A DNA stretch of 14,497 nt from Phycisphaerales bacterium (GCA_011048645.1 DSDR01000231.1:1-14497), one strand, 5' to 3'. Numbered from the stretch's first letter, positions 6,663-13,070 are shown. Numbers and translations: made by a program. Notes: a model not told the origin generated them from the letters alone.

Positions 6663-7731
6663 AGGCGTTCTCTCCGGATGTGCGCTGGGGGGCATCTCCA
6701 ATAACCGAGCCGGGGGCCACGATACGGCCGTCTTCAATCGTCGCCGGCGCCTTGAGCACCGAACCCGGACCAACATAGACCTCATTGCCGATGACAATGG
6801 CCGCCTTGCCGTCGCCGGTCGGATCGGTCGTCACGCAGCCGGCCCCGATACGGCTGTTGGCGCCGATTTGAATTTGACCGTGCAGATAGGTAAACGGCTC
6901 GATGATGGTGTCCTGACCGATCTCGGCGCGGGCGTCAATCCACGTATTGACCGGATCGACGATCGTTACGCCGTTGGCCATCAACCGTTCCTGTATCCGT
7001 TGCTGCATAATCTTACCGGCCGCCGAGAGCTGCTGACGATTGTTCACACCCATCGCGTCTTCCTCGGCCACCGCAGTCACGGCCGTGGCCTTGTAGCCGT
7101 CGGCCAGCAGAATGTGCAGCGCATCGGTCAGATAATACTCGTTTTTCTTATTATTCGGGGTAATCTTATCCAGTGCCTCCAGCAACAGCGGCGTATTGAA
7201 GCAGAAATAACCGGGATTGATCTCCGAAATAACCCGCTGTTCCGGCGTACAGTCGTTGTGCTCGACGATGCCCTGGATATTGCCGTAGCCGTCGCGGACA
7301 ATCCGCCCGTAACCGGTCGGATCGCTCAATTTGGCGGTCGCCAGCGTCACCGCGGATTTTTCCTGTAAGTGCTTTTCTATCAATACTTTAATCGTTTCCG
7401 TGCGGATCAGCGGCGCATCGCCGCACAGCACCAGCGTCAAGCCGGAAAAGTCCTTCAGGTGGTCCTGACAGCACATCACCGCATGGCCCGTGCCGCGCTG
7501 CTCAGCCTGCTCGACAAAGACCATATCCCTGTCATCGCGGTACTTGGCGACGATCTGGTCTTTGCCGTAACCGACGATAACATAATGCTTTGTAACTCCC
7601 GCCGCCCGGCAGGCCGACAAGACCCACTCAAGCATCGGACGTCCGCACACCTCGTGCAGCACCTTCGGGATACGGGTGTTCATCCGGGTGCTTTGCCCGG
7701 CAGCCAATATCACAGCAGCAATCTCAACCAT
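6655..7731 (-). CDS. glmU: GlmU-type UDP-GlcNAc pyrophosphorylase with a shortened left-handed beta-helix
   Basis: The N-terminal domain (about 1-230) is a clear GlcNAc-1-P uridylyltransferase: 'VILAAGQSTRM' (8-17), Lys23 in 'IPKVLHEVCGRPM', 'EQRGTGHAV' (77-85), Mg-binding Asp105 in 'LCGDAPL', 'GYGRIVRD' (140-147), and Asn230 in 'AMGVNNRQQL'. It would make UDP-GlcNAc for peptidoglycan and lipopolysaccharide. The total is 358 aa against about 450 for bifunctional GlmU. Only a few hexapeptide-repeat coils remain (about 268-345). They seem to join an early coil to the last coils, and the acetyltransferase residues (His in the 'GHLTYLGD' segment, Asn in 'NYDG' of E. coli GlmU) are not found. I infer that it keeps only uridylyltransferase activity. 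ATG-7731 is 46 nt downstream of tRNA-Gln; its ribosome binding site is weak (AAGG, about 14 nt away). prs overlaps its stop. Confidence 0.9.
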   Translation of the reverse strand: MVEIAAVILAAGQSTRMNTRIPKVLHEVCGRPMLEWVLSACRAAGVTKHYVIVGYGKDQIVAKYRDDRDMVFVEQAEQRGTGHAVMCCQDHLKDFSGLTLVLCGDAPLIRTETIKVLIEKHLQEKSAVTLATAKLSDPTGYGRIVRDGYGNIQGIVEHNDCTPEQRVISEINPGYFCFNTPLLLEALDKITPNNKKNEYYLTDALHILLADGYKATAVTAVAEEDAMGVNNRQQLSAAGKIMQQRIQERLMANGVTIVDPVNTWIDARAEIGQDTIIEPFTYLHGQIQIGANSRIGAGCVTTDPTGDGKAAIVIGNEVYVGPGSVLKAPATIEDGRIVAPGSVIGDAPQRTSGENAYA

Positions 7732-7740
7732 TTTCTGTAC

Positions 7741-7769
7741 TTTTACCTTTTAACTTTTACCTTTTTACC
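7741..7769. repeat. Three short direct repeats in the glmU leader
   Basis: The heptamer TTTTACC (plus strand; GGTAAAA on the transcribed strand) occurs at 7741-7747, 7755-7761 and 7763-7769, between tRNA-Gln and glmU. On the RNA this gives a purine-rich, unstructured leader with repeated weak Shine-Dalgarno-like AAGG/AGG sites. This may be slippage-prone simple sequence or a ribosome standby region; the function is not known. Confidence 0.5.
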
Positions 7770-7777
7770 TGAAAAAC

Positions 7778-7849
7778 CTACCCGGCCAGGACTCGAACCT
7801 GGAATAGAGGTACCAAAAACCTCTGTGTTACCGATTACACCACCGGGTA
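7778..7849 (-). tRNA. tRNA-Gln, anticodon UUG
   Basis: A full cloverleaf reads on the minus strand. The acceptor stem is TACCCGG (7849-7843) paired with CCGGGTA (7785-7779). The D stem is GTGT/ACAC, the anticodon stem GAGGT/ACCTC with loop TTTTGGT (anticodon TTG), and the T arm CCAGG-TTCGAGT-CCTGG with a 4-nt variable loop. The discriminator is G, as in bacterial tRNA-Gln, and the first pair is the weak U-A typical of tRNA-Gln. CCA is not encoded. It lies 46 nt upstream of glmU on the same strand and downstream of the promoter at 8079-8106, so it may be released by processing of a longer transcript. Confidence 0.97.
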
Positions 7850-7853
7850 TCGC

Positions 7854-7883
7854 TTAAAAAAAACAATAAACCCTTTTATAAAA
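7854..7883 (-). terminator. Possible weak A/T-rich terminator between ncRNA candidate and tRNA-Gln
   Basis: On the minus strand a short A/T-rich inverted repeat (CTTTT-TAT-AAAAG, about 7873-7885) is followed by a T-rich run with eight consecutive T near 7854-7861. The stem is only about 5 A-T-rich pairs, so termination would be partial at best. It would let either a free RNA or read-through into tRNA-Gln occur. Confidence 0.3.
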
Positions 7884-7910
7884 AGAACTTATGTGTCTTC
7901 TGGCACGCGA

Positions 7911-8076
7911 TGAACTCTATAGCAAGTCGCAGTGTTCGCTCTCGAAGCGAACCGACCGGATTCTGCCGGAGGCTTGAACTGACCATGCTGCGAAACCTGT
8001 CAGCCCCGTGAGGGGTAAAATCGAGCCGTTTCGACCCGCAACCCCGCGTCCCCGTGCGGCAGAACAATAAAGCTCA
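7911..8076 (-). ncRNA. Candidate structured RNA of about 165 nt, unclassified (6S-like, leader, or new)
   Basis: This non-coding stretch upstream of tRNA-Gln starts just after a sigma-70-like promoter and folds by eye into a closed multibranch structure. P1 is 10 bp (8076-8067 with 7920-7911). It is uninterrupted only on the minus strand, where two of the pairs are G-U; the plus strand would have two A-C mismatches. P2 is a perfect 8-bp stem (8064-8057 with 7968-7961) enclosing an arm with hairpins at 8015-8004 (4 bp) and 8003-7979 (5 bp). P3 is a perfect 7-bp hairpin (7952-7934, loop 5 nt). The CCCC at 8015-8012 could instead pair with GGGG near 8045-8042, so two alternative folds are possible. 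Size, promoter and closing helix resemble 6S RNA, but I see no decisive 6S, SRP, tmRNA, RNase P or riboswitch signature. A cis-acting leader of the tRNA-Gln-glmU operon is equally possible. Confidence 0.5.
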
Positions 8077-8078
8077 AG

Positions 8079-8106
8079 ACTATAGCGAAAATCAAACAAA
8101 AATCAA
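8079..8106 (-). promoter_or_regulatory. Sigma-70-type promoter for the ncRNA candidate / tRNA-Gln / glmU operon
   Basis: On the minus strand there is a -35 element TTGATT (8106-8101), a 16-nt spacer, and a -10 element TATAGT (8084-8079), giving 4/6 and 5/6 matches to consensus. The region is A/T-rich. Transcription would begin around 8072-8075, exactly at the base of the closing helix of the structured RNA. It is the best promoter seen upstream of the whole tRNA-Gln to dnaB gene set. Confidence 0.6.
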
Positions 8107-8121
8107 GCGCTTTTTCACGCT
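8095..8121 (-). terminator. Probable intrinsic terminator of the hypothetical gene at 8158
   Basis: On the minus strand a 5-bp stem (8121-8117 with 8110-8106, one G-U pair) with a 6-nt A-rich loop is followed by a T-rich run (TGATTTTTG). It lies 37 nt after the stop of the 238-codon gene and overlaps the -35 element of the next promoter. The stem is short, so confidence is moderate to low. Confidence 0.4.
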
Positions 8122-8157
8122 ATTTCCACGTTTTCTACTTGTTTTTCCTTTTGGGAG

Positions 8158-8874
8158 CTATGTCTGCCGTCGAGTCAGGAAGTTCCAGACCTCTTCGGCG
8201 GCGAATTGTTCGGTTTGTTCAATATAGCGCGAGGGGTCGAAGCCCTGTTCCGGGCTGATAATGCGGGGTTTGGGCCAGGAAAAGGCCGTCTCAATGAAGA
8301 CCTTTTTCGGCTCGCGCAGAAACGATTCGACGCGGACTTCAATCGAGGTCGGCTCGCCGCCTTTGATCGCATGGGGCGGCATGACCAGCCGCAATCCACC
8401 CCCGGCCACGGGACGTCCGCCCAGGAGTCGAAAATCCTCCGGCGACTGGGCCAGCCGCTCTTCCCAGAGATACTGAAACGCATGCGTTTGAGCGCTGTAC
8501 AGATGGTGGATTTTGCAGTTGACCGTCAAAATCTGATAGTGCTCAGCCGGCCAGGTCTGCGAAAACGCCTGCACGACCGCCTCGGCGTCCCTGCTGAACA
8601 TTTCCCGCTCATACTGCGGATTATTGGCCACGACCAGCAGGCTGACCACCTGCGGGCCGGGCGATTCAAGCTTGACTTGCAGGTGCGACGGCTGCGTGCG
8701 AATCAATGTAAAGGCGTTTTCGCGCGATTGGGTCTGCCCGAAATCCAGACCATTGTCCAGCAGGGCCTTTTCGAACTCCACCGTTCGCACCCGTTCGGGC
8801 GTCCAGGTCCCGGCCAGCACATACTGTACGCTCAAATGAACCGTCGTTTTGGATTGTCGATTGATGGACTCCAT
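8158..8874 (-). CDS. Conserved-looking hypothetical protein, 238 aa
   Basis: I do not recognise this family. The product is soluble: no signal peptide, membrane span or coiled coil is visible. It appears to be an alpha/beta protein with several beta-strand-like segments, such as 'TTVHLSVQYVLAG' near the start, 'VVSLLVVANNP' (about 76-86), 'LRLVMPP' and 'SIEVRVESFLREPKKVFIETAFSWPKP' (about 177-203). An amphipathic C-terminal helix 'QTEQFAAEEVWNFLT' follows. The pattern of a late 'ESFLREPKKVFIE..F.WP' strand plus a terminal helix loosely recalls the sporadically distributed TIGR04255 family, but I would not assign it. ATG-8874 has GGAG 5 nt upstream and a TATAAT box about 30 nt upstream. It is monocistronic: its own promoter lies at 8904 and a probable terminator before 8095. 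Codon use looks like that of its neighbours. Confidence 0.85.
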   Translation of the reverse strand: MESINRQSKTTVHLSVQYVLAGTWTPERVRTVEFEKALLDNGLDFGQTQSRENAFTLIRTQPSHLQVKLESPGPQVVSLLVVANNPQYEREMFSRDAEAVVQAFSQTWPAEHYQILTVNCKIHHLYSAQTHAFQYLWEERLAQSPEDFRLLGGRPVAGGGLRLVMPPHAIKGGEPTSIEVRVESFLREPKKVFIETAFSWPKPRIISPEQGFDPSRYIEQTEQFAAEEVWNFLTRRQT

Positions 8875-8903
8875 AGTTTCTCCAGTCAGTTGCGTTTGTA
8901 TCG

Positions 8904-8932
8904 ATTATACCGTCCCGGCCGAAAAAGAACAG
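8904..8932 (-). promoter_or_regulatory. Promoter of the hypothetical gene at 8158-8874
   Basis: A perfect -10 box TATAAT lies on the minus strand at 8909-8904. The -35 region about 16-17 nt upstream (around 8926-8932) is only weakly like TTGACA. Transcription would start near 8897, giving a leader of about 22 nt with GGAG before ATG-8874. Confidence 0.5.
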
Positions 8933-9069
8933 TATTCAAATAAGAAATTTAGCGTTTCGCGGCGATTAAGCCGCCCCCGAAGTCAGTCGATATAGCAACG
9001 GTAAAACGGTCTGCAAATACGGCGACCTGAGAACGATTCGTGCTAAAAAACGGCGATAAAAGCGATAAA

Positions 9070-9240
9070 ATGTTCAAACGGCCCAAAAAACAGAAAAAAC
9101 TCCCTCCCCTGATGGAGGAACTGATTCCGGAAATCCGGGTCTATCCGAGCCAGCAAAGCTGCGTCCGTCTGAATATGAACCATGTCAAACCCGAACAGCT
9201 CCCCCCGCTGATGGTGCGCAAGGCCGCCTGGCGACGCTAA
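9070..9240 (+). CDS. Small basic hypothetical protein, about 56 aa
   Basis: This small frame lies between the divergent hypothetical gene and the 3' end of uvrA, and is convergent with uvrA (20 bp apart). The product has a Lys-rich N-terminus (MFKRPKKQKK) and a motif that occurs twice, 'LPPLM', at both ends of a 33-residue core containing one Cys and a 'RLNMNHV' strand-like segment. Codon choice (many CTG, CCG, ATC, GAA codons) matches the neighbouring genes, supporting real coding. The start is uncertain: ATG-9070 has no good Shine-Dalgarno; an in-frame GTG at 9040 would add 10 residues and also lacks a clear site. No function can be assigned. A basic N-terminus suggests nucleic-acid or ribosome contact, but that is speculation. 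Confidence 0.55.
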   Translation: MFKRPKKQKKLPPLMEELIPEIRVYPSQQSCVRLNMNHVKPEQLPPLMVRKAAWRR

Positions 9241-9259
9241 AGCCCTTTGGTTTTCTTAG

Positions 9260-12133
9260 TCAGGCCCTGTTGCGTGCATTAAGACGCTGTTCTTCCAGCA
9301 ATTTTTCCTTGAGATAGCGGGCGGTGTAGCTGTTTTTGTTTTTGATAATTTTTTCCGGCGCACCGGTGGCGATGACTTCTCCGCCGTGCAGGCCGCCTTC
9401 AGGGCCGAGGTCAATGATGTAATCGGCCATTTTGATCACATCCAGATTATGCTCGATGACGATGACGGTGTTGCCCATATCCGTCAGACGACGCAGCACA
9501 TTGAGCAGATTGTGAATGTCGGCAAAATGCAGCCCCGTCGTCGGTTCATCCAGCACGTACAGGGTATGGCCGGTGCCGGGTTTGCCCAGTTCCGAGGCCA
9601 GCTTGACCCGCTGGGCCTCGCCGCCGGACAGCGTCGTGCTGGATTGGCCCAGCGTCATATACCCCAGCCCCACATCATTGAGCGCTTTAATGAGCCGGAC
9701 GATCTTGGGAAAGTTGCCAAAGAACGTCTTGGCTTCTTCGATGCGCATATCCAGCACATCGGCGATAGTCTTGCCCTTATAAGTGATTTGCAGCGTTTCA
9801 GGATTATAGCGACTGCCTTTGCACTCTTGACAGACCACGAACACATCGGGCAGAAAATGCATCTCGATCTTTTTGGTGCCCTGGCCCTGACAGTATTCAC
9901 AGCGGCCGCCCTTGACGTTGAAGCTGAATCGTCCGGGCTTATAGCCGCGAATCTTGGCCTCGCGGGTCATCGCAAACAACGCCCGGATCTGGTCAAAGAC
10001 GCCGGTATAAGTGGCCGGGTTGCTGCGCGGCGTACGGCCGATGGGCGATTGATCGATCTGAATGACCTTGTCAATACGACTCAGGCCAAGGATGTTTTTG
10101 TGTTTGCCGGGCTTTTCGCGCGAGCCGTACAGACGGCGCATCAGCCCCTTGAGCAGAATTTCGGTGACCAGCGTGCTCTTGCCCGAACCGGACACGCCCG
10201 TGACGCAGGTCAGGACGCCCAGCGGAAATTTGACGTTGATATTTTTTAGATTGTTCTCCCGGGCGCCGCGGATTTCGATGCTGTTGCTCATCACGACCTT
10301 GCGGCGGCGTTCGGGCATCTCAATGCGTTTGTCGCCGCTGATATACTGTCCCGTCAGCGACCGCGGCTGGCGGCAGATATCGTCCAGTGAACCGGCGGCG
10401 ACCACCTCGCCGCCGTGTTTGCCCGCCGCCGGGCCGATGTCGATGAGATAGTCGGCCGCGCGAATGACGTCGTCGTCGTGCTCGACCACAATCACGGTAT
10501 TGCCGATGTCGCACAGCTTGCGAAGCAGGTTCAGCAGGCGTGTGTTATCGCGACGGTGCAGGCCGATCGTCGGCTCGTCCAGCACATAACAGCAGCCGAC
10601 CAGTCCGCTGCCGACCTGAGTTGCCAGACGAATCCGCTGGGCCTCGCCGCCGGACAGCGTGCGGCTGGTCCGATCCAGCGTCAGATAGCCCAGTCCCACA
10701 TCGATCAGAAATTTCAGGCGGGCGCGGATTTCTTTGAGCGGCTGGGCGGCGATCAAAGTTTGTTCTTCGTCCAGTTTCATCGCATCGAAAAACTGTTCGG
10801 CTTCTTCAATGCTCATCGTGGCCACATCGCAGATGCTTTTTCCGCCGACGGTTACGGCAATCGCTTCCGGACGCAGCCGCGCACCGCCGCAGCTTTTGCA
10901 CGGCTGTTCGGACAGGTACCCGTGCAGACGCGCCTTGACGTATTCGCTGGTGGTGGTCTCCCATCGCCGTTTGAGGTTCGGGATGACCCCTTCAAACGAC
11001 GCGCCGTAGGTATCTTCCTCTTCATCGGTCGTGCCGTACAGCAGAATCTTGCGAATGGCTGCCGGCAGTTCGCTGTAGGGGTCGCTTTTGCTGACGCCGA
11101 AACTGCGGCAGAACCGCTTGATGAGGCGATTGTAATAGATATTCATTCGTTTGCCGCCTTTGCGCCACGCCTCGACGGCGCCGTTTTCAAGCGAGATGCT
11201 CTTGTCCGGCACAATCAAATCAGGGTCAAACTCCAGAATGGTTCCCAGCCCGTCGCAGGCCGGACACGCCCCGTAGGGGCTGTTGAAACTGAACAGCCGC
11301 GGACTCAGCTCGGCCAGCGACGCCTCCGGATGATCGGGACAGGCGTATTTTTCGCTGAAGAGCACATCCTTCCAATGGCCGTTGCCGCCGTTGTTTTTGT
11401 TGTCGTCTGGCTCCTGAAGCATCAGGATGACCACGCCGTCGCCGATCTTCAGGGCCGTTTCAATCGAGTCGGCCAGACGCACACGCACGCTGTCTTTGAT
11501 AATCAGACGATCCACCACGGCGGCAATTTCGTGTTTTTTGTTCTTGTCCAGTTTGGGGATATTTTTGATATCATACACCACGCCGTCAATACGGACGCGG
11601 ACAAACCCTTCGCGCTGAATTCGCACGAAGATGTCGCGATGCTCGCCCTTCTGGCCGCGAATCAGCGGCGCACAGATTTGCAGGCGAGTCCCTTCCGGAT
11701 GCGCCAGGACCGCGTTGACGATCTGGGTGGTGTGTTGGCTGGTAATCTCGCGCCCGCAAATCCAGCAGTGCGGCGTGCCGGCCCGGGCAAACAGCAATCG
11801 GCAATAGTCGTAAATTTCGGTGGTCGTCGCCACGGTGGAGCGGGGATTGCTCGATGCGCTGCGCTGCTCGATGGCGATCGTCGGCGGCAGGCCTTCGATA
11901 TGCTCAAGCTGCGGTTTTTGCATCTGCTCCAGAAACTGGCGGGCATAGGCGCTGAGCGACTCGACGTATTTGCGTTGTCCCTCGGCATAGATCGTATCAA
12001 AGGCCAGGCTGCTCTTGCCTGAGCCGCTGATGCCGGTAATGACAACCATCTGATCGCGCGGGATTTCGACATCAATCGCCTTGAGATTATGCTCAGCCGC
12101 ACCGGTAATGCGAATGACTTTCGGCTCACTCAC
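9260..12133 (-). CDS. uvrA: UvrABC excinuclease subunit A
   Basis: UvrA is the damage-sensing ATPase of nucleotide excision repair; it loads UvrB at lesions. At 957 aa it is close to the usual 940. It has two ABC ATPase halves. The first has Walker A 'GISGSGKSS' (34-42) and a 'LSGGEAQRIRLA' signature (about 490) with 'VLDEPTIGLH'. The second has Walker A 'GVSGSGKST' (about 645-653), a 'LSGGEAQRVKLA' signature (about 835) and 'VLDEPTTGLH'. Cys pairs of the zinc modules are visible: 'CWIC' in the first insertion, 'CPAC', 'CKSC' and 'CEYC...CQEC' in the second half. The UvrB-binding and DNA-binding insertions are present. The start is GTG-12133, with GGAG 11 nt upstream, fitting the family N-terminus 'IRITGAAEHNLKAIDVEIPRD'. 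It stands alone with its own extended -10 promoter; I did not recognise a LexA operator. Confidence 0.98.
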   Translation of the reverse strand: MSEPKVIRITGAAEHNLKAIDVEIPRDQMVVITGISGSGKSSLAFDTIYAEGQRKYVESLSAYARQFLEQMQKPQLEHIEGLPPTIAIEQRSASSNPRSTVATTTEIYDYCRLLFARAGTPHCWICGREITSQHTTQIVNAVLAHPEGTRLQICAPLIRGQKGEHRDIFVRIQREGFVRVRIDGVVYDIKNIPKLDKNKKHEIAAVVDRLIIKDSVRVRLADSIETALKIGDGVVILMLQEPDDNKNNGGNGHWKDVLFSEKYACPDHPEASLAELSPRLFSFNSPYGACPACDGLGTILEFDPDLIVPDKSISLENGAVEAWRKGGKRMNIYYNRLIKRFCRSFGVSKSDPYSELPAAIRKILLYGTTDEEEDTYGASFEGVIPNLKRRWETTTSEYVKARLHGYLSEQPCKSCGGARLRPEAIAVTVGGKSICDVATMSIEEAEQFFDAMKLDEEQTLIAAQPLKEIRARLKFLIDVGLGYLTLDRTSRTLSGGEAQRIRLATQVGSGLVGCCYVLDEPTIGLHRRDNTRLLNLLRKLCDIGNTVIVVEHDDDVIRAADYLIDIGPAAGKHGGEVVAAGSLDDICRQPRSLTGQYISGDKRIEMPERRRKVVMSNSIEIRGARENNLKNINVKFPLGVLTCVTGVSGSGKSTLVTEILLKGLMRRLYGSREKPGKHKNILGLSRIDKVIQIDQSPIGRTPRSNPATYTGVFDQIRALFAMTREAKIRGYKPGRFSFNVKGGRCEYCQGQGTKKIEMHFLPDVFVVCQECKGSRYNPETLQITYKGKTIADVLDMRIEEAKTFFGNFPKIVRLIKALNDVGLGYMTLGQSSTTLSGGEAQRVKLASELGKPGTGHTLYVLDEPTTGLHFADIHNLLNVLRRLTDMGNTVIVIEHNLDVIKMADYIIDLGPEGGLHGGEVIATGAPEKIIKNKNSYTARYLKEKLLEEQRLNARNRA

Positions 12134-12203
12134 GTCTGTTTTGTCTCCGTATTTAACTGCCGGATAAACCTGCCCGGATTTTCAACAATTCCGCAAACCG
12201 ATC

Positions 12204-12232
12204 ATTGTAGCACACCCTGCGGGACATTACAA
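12204..12232 (-). promoter_or_regulatory. uvrA promoter (extended -10)
   Basis: On the minus strand there is a -35 element TTGTAA (12232-12227), a 17-nt spacer and a -10 element TACAAT (12209-12204), preceded by TGC, the extended -10 pattern. Transcription would begin near 12197, leaving a leader of about 63 nt. The -35 box starts one base from the first 28-bp direct repeat, so anything binding there could affect uvrA. Confidence 0.6.
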
Positions 12233-12233
12233 T

Positions 12234-12301
12234 AGCCGAGTCGCGCAAGCGACCGGATAACAAAACGCCCCAAAGCCGAGTCGCGCAAGCGACCGGATAA
12301 C
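12234..12301. repeat. Two identical 28-bp direct repeats, each with a GCAA-loop hairpin
   Basis: A 28-bp unit occurs identically at 12234-12261 and 12274-12301, with a 12-bp spacer (period 40). Each copy contains the perfect inverted repeat GTCGC-GCAA-GCGAC and ends in CCGGATAAC. On the plus strand the loop is a GNRA tetraloop, which would make a stable RNA hairpin. Two copies with a 12-bp spacer do not make a CRISPR array. It looks like a small dispersed palindromic (REP-like) element or a pair of protein-binding sites. The rest of the 235-bp uvrA-nfi spacer (12134-12368) holds the uvrA promoter, a further GC hairpin (CGGCG/CGCCG near 12306-12321) and no recognisable gene. Confidence 0.75.
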
Positions 12302-12368
12302 GACGCCGGCGGTCAAACGCCGCATCGGGCAATTTGCGCTGCGTCGCTGGGAGGTAGTTTTTAACGTT

Positions 12369-13043
12369 ATGAAAATCAATGACTTACATTCTTGGGATTT
12401 GACGTATGCCGACGCGCGGCGGCTTCAGACGCGCCTGGCTGAGCACGTTCGGCTGCATCCGCTGCACAAAACCATTCGCACGGTTGCCGGACTGGATTGC
12501 GCGTTTGACAAACGCGGCGGCAAGGCGATGGCGGCGGCGGTGGTGCTCTCGTTTCCGGAATTGGTCGTGATTGAAACCGCCTCGGCCGGGGGTGATCTGA
12601 CGTTTCCCTACATCCCCGGCCTGCTGAGCTTTCGTGAGGCGCCGGCCTGTCTGGCGGCGGTAGAAAAACTCCAAACGCCCCCCGATCTGTTCCTGATCGA
12701 CGGCCAGGGCATCGCCCATCCGCGACGGCTCGGCCTGGCAGCGCATCTGGGGCTGTTTCTGGACCGTCCGACCATCGGCTGCGCCAAGAGCCGCCTTCTC
12801 GGCACATACGACCCGCCGCAGCCGGAAAAAGGCGATTATACCCCGCTGCTCGACGGGACCGAAACCATCGGCGCTGTCGTTCGCACCCGCACCAGCGTCA
12901 AACCGCTGTTTGTCTCCTGCGGCCACCTGTGCACACTTCAAGACGCTATCGAATGGACGCTCCGCCTGACAACCCGCTATCGCCTGCCCGAACCGACCCG
13001 ACTGGCCCACCGGCAGGTCACCGCACTGAAGAAAGGGAATTAA
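12369..13043 (+). CDS. nfi: Endonuclease V (deoxyinosine 3'-endonuclease)
   Basis: Endonuclease V nicks DNA (or RNA) one base 3' of inosine, starting repair of deaminated adenine. The 224-aa product has all the family motifs: 'VAGLDCAF' with metal-binding Asp43, 'YIPGLLSFREAPA' with the wedge Tyr81 and Glu90, 'DLFLIDGQGIAHPRRLGLAAHLG' with Asp111 and His117, 'TIGCAKSRLLG' with Lys140, and 'FVSCGHLCTLQDAIEWTL' (181-198). These match the Thermotoga enzyme residues (D43, Y80, E89, D110, H116, K139) with an offset of one after the first. Length is typical. ATG-12369 is the only reasonable start; GGGAGG lies upstream at a long distance (about 14 nt), so translation may be modest. It diverges from uvrA across the repeat-bearing spacer, placing two DNA repair genes side by side. 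Confidence 0.96.
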   Translation: MKINDLHSWDLTYADARRLQTRLAEHVRLHPLHKTIRTVAGLDCAFDKRGGKAMAAAVVLSFPELVVIETASAGGDLTFPYIPGLLSFREAPACLAAVEKLQTPPDLFLIDGQGIAHPRRLGLAAHLGLFLDRPTIGCAKSRLLGTYDPPQPEKGDYTPLLDGTETIGAVVRTRTSVKPLFVSCGHLCTLQDAIEWTLRLTTRYRLPEPTRLAHRQVTALKKGN

Positions 13044-13070
13044 AGAAAACTCCATGCTATGCTGGCCCGC

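Noticed and set aside
7911..8076. SRP RNA, tmRNA, RNase P RNA or a known riboswitch
   Set aside because: The conserved core sequences of these classes, such as the SRP GGAA-loop domain, the tmRNA tag frame and the RNase P core, were not found; 6S remains only a shape-based possibility.
7876..8099. Short minus-strand open frames of about 60 codons over the RNA candidate
   Set aside because: No ribosome binding site, Arg/Ser-rich shadow-like composition, and they overlap the helices; a structured RNA explains the region better.
10415..12022. 535-codon plus-strand open frame
   Set aside because: It lies wholly antisense to uvrA, which has complete motifs; the long frame results from GC-biased third positions.
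12234..12301. CRISPR array
   Set aside because: Only two copies of a 28-bp repeat with a 12-bp spacer; CRISPR spacers are longer and arrays normally have more units, and no cas gene is present.
12376..13055. Minus-strand frames opposite nfi
   Set aside because: The endonuclease V motifs on the plus strand are complete; the minus frames are shadows.
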